Assembly (NCBI GenBank): GCA_947493885.1
Contig: CANLTE010000009.1
Location: 29,945 to 93,944 of the forward strand
Reading direction: 5' to 3'
Length of the DNA: 64,000 bases
Source: an uncultured Maribacter sp.
Lineage (GTDB): Bacteria > Bacteroidota > Bacteroidia > Flavobacteriales > Flavobacteriaceae
Made by a program: the position numbers and the translations under genes. The notes below the pieces were generated by a model. The model saw only the letters and a program-made list of their open reading frames with translations, searched no databases and was not told the origin of the DNA. Positions 1-9,741 of the stretch are shown in pieces (position 1 is the first letter of the stretch; each line of letters starts with the position of its first letter).

Positions 1-545
1 TTTTCTTCTGTGGCCATAAAATGTTTAAGTGTAGTTATGTTCGCAGGAATATGGTGATCATACTTTTTCTTAATGGTTTTTAGACCTTCGCCAATAGATT
101 CTACTAACTGACTAGTAGTGGCTAAAACGATAATATTATCTGGTAATTCGTTAAGTTTTTTCTCGTTTAATTGATTTGAGCATACTAATATTGAACCATT
201 TTGAGCAATTAAATGCTCGCAGGTGGTAAAGAAAACTTGACTGTTTTGAACCTTATTGGTAAAAGAAACATTTTTTTCTTTTGAAAACTTTTCCTTCAAA
301 GCTTTATTCATGACAAAGAAGGGGAGATTGTGCCAACTGTTTTCTTCAATGATATTTTGTAATGCCTGTGATACTTCTTGCGAAGAATCACAGTAAATAA
401 ATTTGCCTCCGTTTTTTTTGAAATAAATTGTAAATTTTTCGTCAACAGGTAAATTTAAATCAGGCATGTGAACCCCTCGGGTCTCCACAGTTTCTTTAGA
501 CGCCTGTTTTTTTCCTCCTCCAAAAAATAAGTCAAAAAGCCCCAT
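1..545 (-). CDS. LUD domain protein, partial (3' end outside window)
   Basis: The reverse strand is open from an ATG at 545 down to the left edge, giving 181 codons with no stop. It starts MGLFDLFFGGGKKQ and later has FVMNKALKEKF, TTCEHLIAQNGSILV and LPDNIIVLATTSQLVESIGEG. This pattern fits the LUD (LutC/YkgG-like) fold, where an AEHLIAxTGS-like strand and a VVVxxxxQLVxxxxxA segment recur. LutC proteins belong to lactate oxidation complexes, but stand-alone flavobacterial members beside ftsH have no proven role. It lies 64 bp after ftsH on the same strand and is probably the third gene of an rsfS-ftsH-LUD operon. The family call is from recalled motifs, and the function is unknown. Confidence 0.7.
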   Translation of the reverse strand, partial: MGLFDLFFGGGKKQASKETVETRGVHMPDLNLPVDEKFTIYFKKNGGKFIYCDSSQEVSQALQNIIEENSWHNLPFFVMNKALKEKFSKEKNVSFTNKVQNSQVFFTTCEHLIAQNGSILVCSNQLNEKKLNELPDNIIVLATTSQLVESIGEGLKTIKKKYDHHIPANITTLKHFMATEE

Positions 546-609
546 TATTTTATTAGATGTTAACTATCATATAAAATTAGTGTTTAAATTACAACGAATA
601 AAACATTAA

Positions 610-2604
610 TTAATTATCTGAATTATCACTATCCGTTTTAGCAACGGTTTCATCTTCAGTTTCTTTGGTGTTGTTTTCGTTGTCTTCAACCTTGTCAAAA
701 GGTCTTTTTCCAAATATTTTTTCCAAATCTTCCTTGAAAATCACCTCTTTTTCCAATAATCTTTCAGCAAGAATGGTGAGTTTGTCTTTATTGTTTTCTA
801 GAACCTCTATGGCTCTTTGATATTGTCCTTCTATAAGTTTAGAAATTTCTCTATCGATTTTTTGAGCGGTTTCTTCACTATAAGGTTTAGAGAATCCATA
901 TTCATTTTGACCAGAAGAATCATAATAGGTTAGGTTTCCGATTTCGTCATTTAAACCGTAAACGGTAACCATGCCTCTTGCTTGCTTGGTAACTTTTTCT
1001 AAGTCACTTAATGCTCCTGTTGATATTTTATTGAAAATTACTTTTTCTGCAGCTCTACCACCTAATGTAGCACACATTTCATCTTTCATTTGTTCTGGAC
1101 GAACAATTAATCTTTCTTCAGGTAAATACCAAGCAGCTCCTAATGATTGTCCTCTTGGTACAATGGTAACTTTTACTAGAGGAGCAGCGTGTTCCAACAT
1201 CCAACTAACAGTAGCATGACCCGCTTCGTGATATGCGATGGTTTCTTTTTCTCCTGGAGTAATTATTTTGTTCTTTTTCTCAAGTCCACCAACAATTCTA
1301 TCTACAGCGTCTAAAAAGTCTTGTTTGTTAACAGCTTTCTGTTCCTTACGGGCAGCTATCAAAGCAGCTTCGTTACAAACATTAGCAATATCAGCTCCTG
1401 AAAAACCAGGGGTTTGTTTTGCTAAGAAATCTAAATCAAGTGTTTCAGAAGTTTTTATTGGTCTTAAATGCACTTCAAAAATTTCTTTACGCTCTCTAAC
1501 ATCTGGAAGGTCAACATAAATCTGTCTGTCAAATCTACCTGCACGCATTAACGCTTTGTCTAAAACATCAGCACGGTTTGTAGCTGCCAAAACAATAACA
1601 TTGGTATTAGTGCCAAAACCATCCATTTCAGTTAACAACTGATTCAATGTGTTTTCTCTCTCATCGTTAGAACCTGTAAAATTGTTTTTACCTCTGGCTC
1701 TACCTATGGCATCAATCTCATCAATGAATATTATAGCTGGAGATTTATCTTTTGCTTGCTTGAAAAGGTCACGAACTCTTGAGGCTCCAACACCTACAAA
1801 CATTTCTACAAAGTCAGACCCAGATAATGAAAAGAAAGGCACTTTAGCCTCACCAGCTACTGCTTTTGCTAGTAATGTTTTTCCGGTACCTGGAGGGCCT
1901 ACTAGTAAAGCTCCTTTTGGAATTTTACCACCAAGAGAGGTGTATTTGTCCGGGTTTTTTAAGAATTCAACAATTTCTTCAATTTCTTCTTTAGCTCCTT
2001 CTAAACCAGCAACATCTTTAAAAGAAGTTCTAGTATCGGTCTTTTCATCAAAAAGTTTTGCTTTTGACTTTCCTATGTTAAATATTTGACCTCCGCCGCC
2101 GGCGCCACCGCCGCCCGACATTCTGCGCATTAGATATATCCAAATCCCAATGATTAATACAAACGGCAGTATAGACAGCAAAATATCGCCCATAACATTA
2201 GACTCCTTACCAAATTCTACAATGGTTTCTAAGTTATTTTCGGTTTTAATATCTGTGATTTCTTGTTGAAAAATTTGTAAATCACCATAATCCAAAACAT
2301 ACTGAGGTACTTGTCCACTGGATGGTAATAGTGGTTTTTCGGCAACCTTCTTATGGACATCTTTGGTTAAAGCTTCAGCTGTTAAAAATACTTTTGCTTG
2401 ATTGGTGTTGGTGATAATTAAAATTTTCTCAATATCTCCATTCTGAAGGTAATCTTGAAGTTCTGATGTTGTCGTTTTTTCAGTAGGAGCAAAACTATCT
2501 CCACTAAAAAATTGAAACCCTATAAGCAGTACTGCTATTATACCATATATCCACCATGAATTAAACTTAGGCTTCTTAGGTCCACTATTGTTGTCTTTTG
2601 CCAT
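610..2604 (-). CDS. ftsH: ATP-dependent zinc metalloprotease FtsH
   Basis: This is a membrane-bound AAA+ protease that extracts and degrades misfolded membrane proteins and short-lived regulators. At 664 aa it has normal family length. A first membrane helix lies near residues 17-34 and a second near 140-160, enclosing the periplasmic FtsH-ext domain. A Gly-rich linker follows ([11 protein letters not shown], 162-172). The AAA domain has Walker A GPPGTGKT at 236-243 and Walker B IIFIDEID at 291-298. The zinc site HEAGH is at 459-463. The acidic tail ([11 protein letters not shown]) is typical of Bacteroidetes. The start is 13 bp after rsfS on the same strand, so the two are probably co-transcribed. 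Confidence 0.97.
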   Translation of the reverse strand: MAKDNNSGPKKPKFNSWWIYGIIAVLLIGFQFFSGDSFAPTEKTTTSELQDYLQNGDIEKILIITNTNQAKVFLTAEALTKDVHKKVAEKPLLPSSGQVPQYVLDYGDLQIFQQEITDIKTENNLETIVEFGKESNVMGDILLSILPFVLIIGIWIYLMRRMSGGGGAGGGGQIFNIGKSKAKLFDEKTDTRTSFKDVAGLEGAKEEIEEIVEFLKNPDKYTSLGGKIPKGALLVGPPGTGKTLLAKAVAGEAKVPFFSLSGSDFVEMFVGVGASRVRDLFKQAKDKSPAIIFIDEIDAIGRARGKNNFTGSNDERENTLNQLLTEMDGFGTNTNVIVLAATNRADVLDKALMRAGRFDRQIYVDLPDVRERKEIFEVHLRPIKTSETLDLDFLAKQTPGFSGADIANVCNEAALIAARKEQKAVNKQDFLDAVDRIVGGLEKKNKIITPGEKETIAYHEAGHATVSWMLEHAAPLVKVTIVPRGQSLGAAWYLPEERLIVRPEQMKDEMCATLGGRAAEKVIFNKISTGALSDLEKVTKQARGMVTVYGLNDEIGNLTYYDSSGQNEYGFSKPYSEETAQKIDREISKLIEGQYQRAIEVLENNKDKLTILAERLLEKEVIFKEDLEKIFGKRPFDKVEDNENNTKETEDETVAKTDSDNSDN

Positions 2605-2617
2605 TTTATTTTTTTAC

Positions 2618-2992
2618 TTATTTAACGCTGTTTTGAACTTCTATAAACTTTGCATCTCCCCATAAACCTTCAATGTCGTAGTATTCACGAACTTGCTTTT
2701 GAAAAACATGAACAACCACATTTACATAATCCATTAGCACCCACTCAGAATTGTCTGAGCCTTCTACGTGCCAAGGCTTATCTTGAATAGCTTTACTAAC
2801 AATTTTTTGGACAGATCCTACAATAGCGTTCACATGCGTGTTAGACGTACCATTACATATGATAAAGTAGTCACAAACGGTATTTTCTATTTCTCTAAGG
2901 TCTAGTAAACTTATATCTACTCCTTTTACTTCTTCTATTCCTTGTAAAATTAATGCAATTAATTCGTCTGCATTAGCTTGCGTTTTTTGCAT
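2618..2992 (-). CDS. rsfS: ribosome silencing factor RsfS
   Basis: RsfS (Iojap/YbeB family) binds ribosomal protein L14 on the large subunit and blocks subunit joining in starved cells. The 124-aa protein shows the family's core: DLREIENTVCDYFIICNGTSNTHV, then KPWHVEGSDNSEWVLMDY and VVVHVFQ, ending REYYDIEGLWGDA. It is the first gene of the leftward rsfS-ftsH-LUD run. A TAACTTTG box sits about 20 bp upstream of the ATG on the same strand, and birA diverges from it across 93 bp. The call is secure from conserved sequence and length. Confidence 0.95.
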   Translation of the reverse strand: MQKTQANADELIALILQGIEEVKGVDISLLDLREIENTVCDYFIICNGTSNTHVNAIVGSVQKIVSKAIQDKPWHVEGSDNSEWVLMDYVNVVVHVFQKQVREYYDIEGLWGDAKFIEVQNSVK

Positions 2993-3011
2993 TCAAAAAT
3001 TTTAGTTTATA

Positions 3012-3019
3012 CAAAGTTA
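3012..3019 (-). promoter_or_regulatory. Candidate rsfS -7 promoter box
   Basis: The reverse strand reads TAACTTTG, matching the Bacteroidetes sigma-A -7 consensus TAnnTTTG. It ends 19 bp before the rsfS ATG. No clear TTTG box is seen at the -33 spacing, so the call rests on the -7 match and position. Confidence 0.45.
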
Positions 3020-3085
3020 TTGTTTTTTTGTTCTTTTAAGCCTAGTTTTTAACATTAGATTAAGGATAAATATACAAGACTTTTC

Positions 3086-3817
3086 ATGAACATAATCAAA
3101 CTTGATGCCACGGACTCTACAAATGCTTATTTAAAAGGGCTTATGCTGGTACAAAATCTTGAAGATTTTACCGTGGTAGTGGCAAAAAAACAACTAAATG
3201 GAAGAGGTCAAATGGGAACCACTTGGGAGTCTGAACCTGGTAAAAACCTAACCTTTAGTATTTTAAAAAGTAAAATTAATTTATCTACTCATAATCAGTT
3301 TGTTTTAAGCATATGTGTCTCTCTAGCTATATATAATGCCTTACATAAATTACAAATTCCAAAATTACGTGTTAAATGGCCAAACGACATTATGTCAGGT
3401 AACTGCAAAATTTGTGGTATTTTGATTGAAAATACACTAATTGGCGATACAATAGATTCATCTGTTATAGGAATTGGTCTTAATGTAAATCAAATAGTTT
3501 TTAATAATTTACCAAATGTAAGCTCCTTAAAACTGCTTTTAGGTAAAACTGTTAATTTAGAGGAGTTATTGCGTAACATAATATCCGATTTGCAAGGTGT
3601 TTTTCAACAGCAACAAAAGGAAGCTCAAATTAACCTATATAAGCGGTATGAATCGGTGATGTTTAAAAGACACAAACCTGCAACTTTTAAGTATACAAGC
3701 GGTGAGTTATTTACGGGATATATTCAAGGTGTCTCTAAAAGCGGTCAACTAAGAATACTGATTGAAGATGATATTATTAAGGAGTTTAGCTTAAAAGAAG
3801 TTACGCTTTTATATTAA
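3086..3817 (+). CDS. birA: biotin--[acetyl-CoA-carboxylase] ligase
   Basis: This enzyme makes biotinyl-AMP and transfers biotin to a lysine of the biotin carboxyl carrier protein. At 243 aa it has the catalytic and C-terminal domains but no N-terminal helix-turn-helix, so it should not act as a repressor. Visible motifs are DSTNAYLK near residue 10, the biotin loop GRGQMGTTWES near 39-49, KWPNDIM near 98-104 and KICGILIE near 107-114. It diverges from rsfS. Its 3' end overlaps the convergent SRPBCC gene by 4 bp. Confidence 0.95.
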   Translation: MNIIKLDATDSTNAYLKGLMLVQNLEDFTVVVAKKQLNGRGQMGTTWESEPGKNLTFSILKSKINLSTHNQFVLSICVSLAIYNALHKLQIPKLRVKWPNDIMSGNCKICGILIENTLIGDTIDSSVIGIGLNVNQIVFNNLPNVSSLKLLLGKTVNLEELLRNIISDLQGVFQQQQKEAQINLYKRYESVMFKRHKPATFKYTSGELFTGYIQGVSKSGQLRILIEDDIIKEFSLKEVTLLY

Positions 3818-4209
3818 CTAATTGAACTTAAATTTTCTGAAAGCGTATTCATAAAATTAGTAATTGGCTTTTTAATCATCATTGCCATCATGGCATTGAA
3901 TTCACCACTAAAATTAAGTTCTACTTCAGACTCATTTTCGCTGATACCCTTAATATTGGCTGTAAGTGTAAAAGGTAGTTTTTCACTGGCAGCACCCAAA
4001 ACAAGTTGCGAATTTGGCGTTTGCTCTTTTCTTTCAAGAACAATTTCTGGCATACCTTTTAGTGCAAACAAAAAACGATTTTCATTAATAACTTCAAACT
4101 TGTCAATGTTATCTGGCATTAACTTTTCAAAGTTTTCAAGATTCGTTAAAAACTCAAAAGTTGCAGCATTGCTTTTTTGAATTGTTTTTTTTGGTGTTTC
4201 TATAAACAT
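3814..4209 (-). CDS. SRPBCC family protein, function unknown
   Basis: This is a 131-aa protein with the pattern of the START/Bet v1-like SRPBCC fold. An N-terminal strand (KKTIQKSNAATFEFL) leads into a helix (NLENFEKLMP). Several beta strands follow, and a long C-terminal helix (FNAMMAMMIKKPITNFMNTLSENL) closes the ligand pocket. No catalytic residues can be assigned. It begins 4 bp after the pyrE stop on the same strand and is very likely co-transcribed with it. Its ligand and role are not evident. The fold call is by pattern only. Confidence 0.75.
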   Translation of the reverse strand: MFIETPKKTIQKSNAATFEFLTNLENFEKLMPDNIDKFEVINENRFLFALKGMPEIVLERKEQTPNSQLVLGAASEKLPFTLTANIKGISENESEVELNFSGEFNAMMAMMIKKPITNFMNTLSENLSSIS

Positions 4210-4213
4210 AATA

Positions 4214-4855
4214 TTATGGTTTCCATTGAGAAGGGTTTTTACGCCACTCCATTAGGGTATTTAATTGTTCGTCTTTAATATAACCAGTTTCAGATGCTTG
4301 CTGAATTAAATAATCATAACTTCCAAGTGTATGAAGGTCAATTCCTTTTTCCTTGAAATTTTCATCAGCTATTTCAAAACCATAAGTAAAAATGGCAAGC
4401 ATACCTTTTACATTAGCATCTTGCTTTAAAAGTACATCAACGGCATTAAGACTACTTTTTCCAGTACTAATTAAATCTTCGATAACAACAACGGTTTGGT
4501 TAGCCTCTAATTTACCTTCGACCTGATTTTGTCTACCATGTTTTTTAGCTTCTGGTCGTATGTAAATAAATGGAAGCCCTAAATAATCAGCTACTAAAGC
4601 TCCAATACCAATTGCTCCTGTTGCAACGCCGGCAATTACATCTGGCTTACCATAAAGTTCTTCAACTTGCTTTGCTATTTTTTCTCGAACAAAGTTTCTA
4701 ATTACGGGATAAGATAAAATTATTCTATTATCACAATAAATAGGAGAATTCCAACCTGAAGCCCATGTAAAAGGATTTTCAGGATTCAACTTTATTGCAT
4801 TAATTTGCAGCAGAAGCTCCGCTGTTTTTTTAGCTGTGTCTTTGTCTAAAACCAT
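4214..4855 (-). CDS. pyrE: orotate phosphoribosyltransferase
   Basis: PyrE joins orotate to PRPP to give orotidine monophosphate, the fifth step of pyrimidine synthesis. At 213 aa it has normal length. The PRPP-binding motif VVVIEDLISTGKSS is at 122-135, and the catalytic-loop residues KKHGR are at 104-108. GVATGAIGIGALVAD (77-91) is also typical. The next gene downstream is the SRPBCC gene, 4 bp away. Its ATG abuts the divergent Nudix gene, and the reverse strand carries TACATTTG only 4 bp upstream of the start, so the mRNA may be nearly leaderless. Confidence 0.96.
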   Translation of the reverse strand: MVLDKDTAKKTAELLLQINAIKLNPENPFTWASGWNSPIYCDNRIILSYPVIRNFVREKIAKQVEELYGKPDVIAGVATGAIGIGALVADYLGLPFIYIRPEAKKHGRQNQVEGKLEANQTVVVIEDLISTGKSSLNAVDVLLKQDANVKGMLAIFTYGFEIADENFKEKGIDLHTLGSYDYLIQQASETGYIKDEQLNTLMEWRKNPSQWKP

Positions 4856-4859
4856 GACG

Positions 4860-4867
4860 CAAATGTA
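4860..4867 (-). promoter_or_regulatory. Candidate pyrE -7 box, 4 bp from the start codon
   Basis: The reverse strand reads TACATTTG, a full match to TAnnTTTG, and ends 4 bp before the pyrE ATG at 4855. Initiation at the usual distance would fall on or next to the start codon. The box lies at the start of the divergent Nudix gene. No good -33 box is visible. Confidence 0.4.
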
Positions 4868-5450
4868 TAAAGTTTTTGTGAATGAACGACCTCTTATTTT
4901 AACAAATAAGTTGTCTGAAACAGCAGATGATAATTATTTTTTATTAAACAGTGAAGCTATTAATGATGCTATTACTGCGCTGGTTAAGGGTAAGTTAAAT
5001 GAGGCCTATATTTATCACCCCAACCATGAAGAACTGCTTAAAAAATTTACAAAAAATATCCCCTTGGTTGTTGCAGCTGGTGGCGTGGTTACCAATAAAG
5101 AGGGTAAGGTGTTGTTTATTTATAGAAATGATAAATGGGATTTACCTAAAGGAAAACTTGATAAGGGAGAAACTATTGAGGAGTGTGCTATTAGAGAGGT
5201 TGAAGAGGAAACGGGAGTTAAAGGGCTGGTGATTAAAAATCTTTTAAAGGTAACCTATCATGTTTTTAAACGTAATAATAAATACAAGTTAAAACAGGTG
5301 TATTGGTATGCCATGAAAACTAATTTTAAAGGCGAATTTAAAGGGCAAAAAGAAGAAGGTATTGAAAAGGTGAAATGGAAGGGCCCTGGAAAAATTAAAA
5401 AAGCATTACAAAATTCTTACGTGAATATTAAAATTTTGTTTGAAGATTAA
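4863..5450 (+). CDS. NUDIX hydrolase
   Basis: This is a 195-aa Nudix protein that should cleave a nucleoside diphosphate linked to another moiety. The Nudix box GX5EX7REUXEEXGU is complete: GKLDKGETIEECAIREVEEETG at residues 97-118, after an AGGVVTNKEGKVLFIYR strand. The substrate cannot be inferred. In-frame ATGs exist at 4836, 4854 and 4863. I chose 4863 (MYKVFVNERPL) because the family core begins there and the earlier two run into or share bases with the pyrE start. It overlaps the convergent M14 peptidase gene by 4 bp. Confidence 0.85.
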   Translation: MYKVFVNERPLILTNKLSETADDNYFLLNSEAINDAITALVKGKLNEAYIYHPNHEELLKKFTKNIPLVVAAGGVVTNKEGKVLFIYRNDKWDLPKGKLDKGETIEECAIREVEEETGVKGLVIKNLLKVTYHVFKRNNKYKLKQVYWYAMKTNFKGEFKGQKEEGIEKVKWKGPGKIKKALQNSYVNIKILFED

Positions 5451-7195
5451 TTTTCTTTTAAGATTCGGTATACTGGGTATTGCAAATGCGCTTTTTCATA
5501 ATGCGCGGATTTTTGGAATAACCAATCTAATTGTGTGTACCAGTTTTTAGCAAATACTTCGTTATTTTTCTTTTTTAAATCAAACTCCAATTTTAAAATA
5601 GAATCGTTTTTAAGCATTTGTAACGCGGTGTCTTCAAAAACATAAGGCGAAAAGCCTTCTTTTTGTTGAAGTATAGTGTCAAAGAAATTCCAATTAAAAA
5701 AAGAATCCACCATAGTAGGTTCTAACGTTTCCATAAGATATCTAAAACCCGCTTGGTTAACGGGAACAACAATATCTCCTTCGGAAAAAGAAATTATTTC
5801 TATCAAAGCATTTACCGAAGTGTTATAATGTAAATAATGCCCTTCGTAAGGATTTTTTACGGTTTCAAAGTCCTTAATTCTATAGCTTTCAACCTCAATT
5901 AGAGAGTCTTTTTCTAAACGAGAATAGTTAATTTTATTAAGGTCTAAAAGTTCAATTATTTTTGTGTACTGTTGTTTAATAATGTATGATTCTGGAATAA
6001 CTATAGAATCATTTGGGAAGTAGTAGTTTTGATAGGTAACTTCTTTTACAAAAGGTTTGTCTTGATTGTATTTTAATCTTGGAAAGCCTGTTACTTCGCT
6101 GGAAATGGTATCAGCTTCAAATCCTTTGAAATTGATTGTAGAAGTTTTAGTGGTATCAATTTGCCAGTTGCTTAGGTAGTTTTTTTGTTCCAGTAATTGC
6201 GTATGCGCATTGGCTCTGAGTTGGTTTATTTTTTCGCCATCTTTTTCAGCTATGTCAATTACCTTTTGCATTAAGGCGTATGTGCCATTTACCCTTTTTT
6301 TATAGGGTTTAAGCATATGGGTTTCTACCATTAACCCAAGTGTATTCCATAAAGTGGTATATCCTGTAGAGTATCTAGGGTGGTCAATAAATTGCGTAAA
6401 ACCACTTTCTGGAACCTTATTAAAAACGTTTACATAAGGCGTAATGTCCCATTGCGCTTCCGATAAATATTTTTCTAAACTCGGCATCATCTCTCTATGT
6501 AAATACTCTCCTAAATCACTTCCAAGTTTATTATGTTGTGTGAATAGGTGTGTTAAGGTGTATTGATAATCCGCCCCGTTACTTACATGATTGTCAATAA
6601 AAATATCAGGATTTACAAGATGAAAAATTTTAGCAAACGTTTTGGCATTTTTAGTATCGGACTTAATAAAATCGCGATTTAGGTCATAGTTTAGAGCATT
6701 ACCTCTAAATCCATATGCTTTTGGACCATTTTGATTTGCTCTGGTATATGAGTTTCTGTTTAAAGCGCCACCAACATTATAAACAGGTATTGCTGCTAAT
6801 ATTGTGTTTTTTGGAGCATTAATTTTACCAATGGCTAAGTCTCTATACAATAACATGGTGGCATCAATTCCGTCACTTTCTCCCGGGTGAATACCATTGT
6901 TAATTAGAATTATGGTTTTGTTGTCGTCAAATTTTGAGAAGTTAAAGTAACTTTCAGGGTTATAGGTTACTAAATGAAGCGGTTTTCCACAATCGGTTTC
7001 ACCTATAGTTTGAATATTTATTTCAGGAAATTCTTTGGCAAGTTTTAAATAAAAATCAATTACCTCTTCATACGTAGCAGTTTCTTCCCCATTTGAAGTT
7101 TCAAAGGTAGTAGGAAATTCTAAAGCTCTATCTTCTTGAGTAGTTTCACAAGCTATAAAAAGGGCAAGAAAGAGAGATAAAAATAAGAACCTCAT
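5447..7195 (-). CDS. M14 family zinc carboxypeptidase, lipoprotein
   Basis: This is a 582-aa predicted lipoprotein. A hydrophobic leader ends in the lipobox-like LFIAC with Cys16. The catalytic domain follows the M14 (carboxypeptidase A-type) pattern. Zinc ligands are H103 and E106 in HPGESDGID and H203 in DNHVSNG. The substrate Arg174 is in NRDF, and the general base is probably E291 in VETHMLKP. About 270 residues beyond the catalytic core form an uncharacterised C-terminal domain. It probably trims peptides at the cell surface or in the periplasm. It overlaps the Nudix gene by 4 bp at its 3' end. Confidence 0.88.
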   Translation of the reverse strand: MRFLFLSLFLALFIACETTQEDRALEFPTTFETSNGEETATYEEVIDFYLKLAKEFPEINIQTIGETDCGKPLHLVTYNPESYFNFSKFDDNKTIILINNGIHPGESDGIDATMLLYRDLAIGKINAPKNTILAAIPVYNVGGALNRNSYTRANQNGPKAYGFRGNALNYDLNRDFIKSDTKNAKTFAKIFHLVNPDIFIDNHVSNGADYQYTLTHLFTQHNKLGSDLGEYLHREMMPSLEKYLSEAQWDITPYVNVFNKVPESGFTQFIDHPRYSTGYTTLWNTLGLMVETHMLKPYKKRVNGTYALMQKVIDIAEKDGEKINQLRANAHTQLLEQKNYLSNWQIDTTKTSTINFKGFEADTISSEVTGFPRLKYNQDKPFVKEVTYQNYYFPNDSIVIPESYIIKQQYTKIIELLDLNKINYSRLEKDSLIEVESYRIKDFETVKNPYEGHYLHYNTSVNALIEIISFSEGDIVVPVNQAGFRYLMETLEPTMVDSFFNWNFFDTILQQKEGFSPYVFEDTALQMLKNDSILKLEFDLKKKNNEVFAKNWYTQLDWLFQKSAHYEKAHLQYPVYRILKEN

Positions 7196-7271
7196 TTATT
7201 TACAAATTATAAATTGGACGCCTTAGCGCAATAATTTCAAATGCAAATGTAAATAAATTCCTTGGGTTTTA

Positions 7272-7679
7272 TTAACTGGCTAATTTGGTAATAGACATTA
7301 TATCCGCTTTTTTTATAGGCTTGTTGTTATACGTAATTTGGTGATGAGAACTATCTTTATAATGCACCCAATTATTATAGTCTGTTTCATCAATTGATGA
7401 GGTAACAACATTTATGCGAACTCTATCTTCAATAGGCAGATTTATAAATTCTTCTAAAAACTGCCATCCATCCATTATTGGCATATTAATATCTAGAAAA
7501 ATCACCTGCGGTAAAGGGTCATTATTTTTAACCATCTCCTTTATGCCGTTAATGGCTAACTGACCATTACCATACGTATTAATTTCGTCGCAATCTATTG
7601 ATGCTTTAAGCATTCTTTTAATACCGAAAACGGTAATTGGATCATCATCAATAATACAAATTGAGTTAATTTTTTTCAT
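7272..7679 (-). CDS. response regulator, receiver domain only
   Basis: This 135-aa protein is a stand-alone CheY-like receiver. Acidic residues are in IIDDDPI (about 9-15), the phosphoacceptor is D63 in FLDINMPIMDGWQF, the switch residues are in VVTSS (91-95), and the conserved Lys is K120 in NKP. There is no output domain, so it must act by protein contact or pass phosphate onward. Its start overlaps the end of the histidine kinase gene by 14 bp, which makes them a translationally coupled pair. Confidence 0.92.
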   Translation of the reverse strand: MKKINSICIIDDDPITVFGIKRMLKASIDCDEINTYGNGQLAINGIKEMVKNNDPLPQVIFLDINMPIMDGWQFLEEFINLPIEDRVRINVVTSSIDETDYNNWVHYKDSSHHQITYNNKPIKKADIMSITKLAS

Positions 7680-9510
7680 TAAAATATATTTTAAAGGAGG
7701 TTCCTTTGCCTACTTCACTCTCCACAGTTATTTTTCCATTCATAGACTCAACCTGATTTTTAACAATGTACAGGCCAATTCCTTTAGCATTTTTGCGATT
7801 ATGGAATGTTTTGTACATGCCAAATAGCTTATCGCCATATTTGTTTAAATCTAATCCAATACCATTGTCCTCAATACTTATTACGGTATAGTCGTCTAGC
7901 TTTTCGCTGTTGATAGTAATAATAGGATTTCGAGTAGGAAATTTATATTTAACGGCATTAGTAATAAAGTTTGTTATGATATTGTCTGCGTACGCGGGAA
8001 CCACATTAATGTCAACGTTTTTTTCTACGTTACTTACAATAGTTGCTTTGTTTTTAAGTAGTACCGCAGATAAATTTTGTTTCACCCTTTCTAAAGCTTG
8101 GGTAAAGTTTACCTTTTCGCTCTTTAGGTTGTTGGAGCTAATTGCAACAACATCGTTTAAATTATCCAGCGTATCCAATAGGTTATTAGAAGCATCAGTA
8201 AGCATGCCTATAATGTTTAGCTTTTCGGTTTCATCGTTTTCGTTAGAAAGAAAATCTAAAAGCATTGAAAAGTTAGCTGTATGCGATCTTAAGTTGTGCG
8301 AAACAATGTGTGCGAAATTTATGAGTTTTTTGTTTTGAAGCGAGGTAACATCAATTAAGTTTCTTAATTCTTCCTCTTTTCTTTTCATGTTGGTGATATC
8401 CAAGCTTAACCCAACTAATCCGTACGCAATTCCATCATCATCTATTAACGGAATTTTTGATGTTAAGAAAGTAGTGTCAGAGCCTGTTCTTTTAGGGTCT
8501 AGAATTTGTTTGTTTAGAATAGGCTTAAGCGTAGTTAGCACCGTTAGGTCATCTTTTCTATTTAATTCCGCACTTTCTTTTGGGTAATGATCAAAATCGC
8601 TTTGACCAATAACTTCTTCCGCTGAACTGGCACCTAAAAATTCGTAGGCAGCTTTATTCACAAGTATTTTTCTAGAATCAAGATCTTTTAAATATACATG
8701 AACTGGAATATGATCAATTAAAGTTTTTAATAATTGTTCGCTTTCCTTTGTTTTGGCATTGGTAACCACTTGTTCGTTTATGTCTTGGAATGTTCCTACA
8801 AGACTTATTAACTTATCATTTTTGTATATAGGTTTGCCGGCTGCAATAACCCATTTTTCGTGACCTCTTCCGGTGATTATTTGTAGCTTTTCACACCATG
8901 GTTCACCATTTTGAACGGCCTCATAAATGACCATTGAAATGGTATTTCGGCTATGCCCTTCTTTGTAGAAATTAATACCACTTTCCAAAGTAGGCTCATA
9001 ATTGTCTTCTACTTCATGAATAGCACGTGTCATTTCACACCATTTTACCTCATCGGTTAAAAGGTCTAATTCCCAACTCCCAATTTTAGCAATTTCAGAT
9101 TTTTCTTTTAGTAGAAATTCCGTCTTTTCAAGACGTAACTCGGTTAAAATACTTTCTGTAATATCCTCAACTGTGGTAATTACGCCAATGATATTTTCAT
9201 TATCATCATACCATGGAATGTTACTCCAATTAAACCATTTTTCATTTTTTTTGTTAATAGTTACTCTTTGTACAATACTTACAGAAGGTTGAGCTTTTAT
9301 ACATTTTTTTAGCTCTGCTTCCCATTCCTCAGATACTGGGTTAAAAATGTCGTGAATTGTTTTTCCAAAGACGCTATGGTCAAAGCTTAAAAGCTTTATC
9401 CATTTATCTGAAGCATGAACCACCTCCAACTTCAAATTTAAAAATGCAGTAGCTACTGGTAATTGTTTTACCAAATAACTATTGATTGATAATTTGTTTT
9501 CCCTCAGCAT
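7666..9510 (-). CDS. soluble PAS-domain sensor histidine kinase
   Basis: This is a 614-aa kinase with no membrane helix or signal peptide, so the signal is probably cytoplasmic. Three PAS/PAC modules lie at about 10-120, 130-250 and 258-375, the last with HVYLKDLDSRKILVN and LDITNMKRK. The H-box is AHIVSHNLRSH with H405. The ATPase domain shows an N-box (NFITNAVKYK, about 513-522), G1 (IEDNGIGLDL) and G2 (GKGIGLYIV). HNLRS in place of the usual HELRTP is common in Bacteroidetes PAS kinases. It is co-transcribed with the receiver gene downstream. The signal is unknown. Confidence 0.93.
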   Translation of the reverse strand: MLRENKLSINSYLVKQLPVATAFLNLKLEVVHASDKWIKLLSFDHSVFGKTIHDIFNPVSEEWEAELKKCIKAQPSVSIVQRVTINKKNEKWFNWSNIPWYDDNENIIGVITTVEDITESILTELRLEKTEFLLKEKSEIAKIGSWELDLLTDEVKWCEMTRAIHEVEDNYEPTLESGINFYKEGHSRNTISMVIYEAVQNGEPWCEKLQIITGRGHEKWVIAAGKPIYKNDKLISLVGTFQDINEQVVTNAKTKESEQLLKTLIDHIPVHVYLKDLDSRKILVNKAAYEFLGASSAEEVIGQSDFDHYPKESAELNRKDDLTVLTTLKPILNKQILDPKRTGSDTTFLTSKIPLIDDDGIAYGLVGLSLDITNMKRKEEELRNLIDVTSLQNKKLINFAHIVSHNLRSHTANFSMLLDFLSNENDETEKLNIIGMLTDASNNLLDTLDNLNDVVAISSNNLKSEKVNFTQALERVKQNLSAVLLKNKATIVSNVEKNVDINVVPAYADNIITNFITNAVKYKFPTRNPIITINSEKLDDYTVISIEDNGIGLDLNKYGDKLFGMYKTFHNRKNAKGIGLYIVKNQVESMNGKITVESEVGKGTSFKIYFNEKN

Positions 9511-9741
9511 TATGTTGTAATTTCTTACTAAATTAATACGATTTTACATTATATGATAAGGTTTGTTGTGAACTAGCTTAAAGTAGTTGTGTTACTGTTA
9601 AAAAACAATGACAGTAAATAAAAACCTCCGAAAAAGAACGTTTTTTCTTACAAAATTATTGTTGAATTGTTTTGTGGAATATAAATATTGGTCAAGTAAA
9701 ATATCTTTAACGTACTTAAAAATACAGTAGTGGCGTGTTTT

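Noticed and set aside
7910-8338. 142-aa forward frame within the histidine kinase gene
   Set aside because: It lies wholly opposite conserved kinase sequence and shows no domain.
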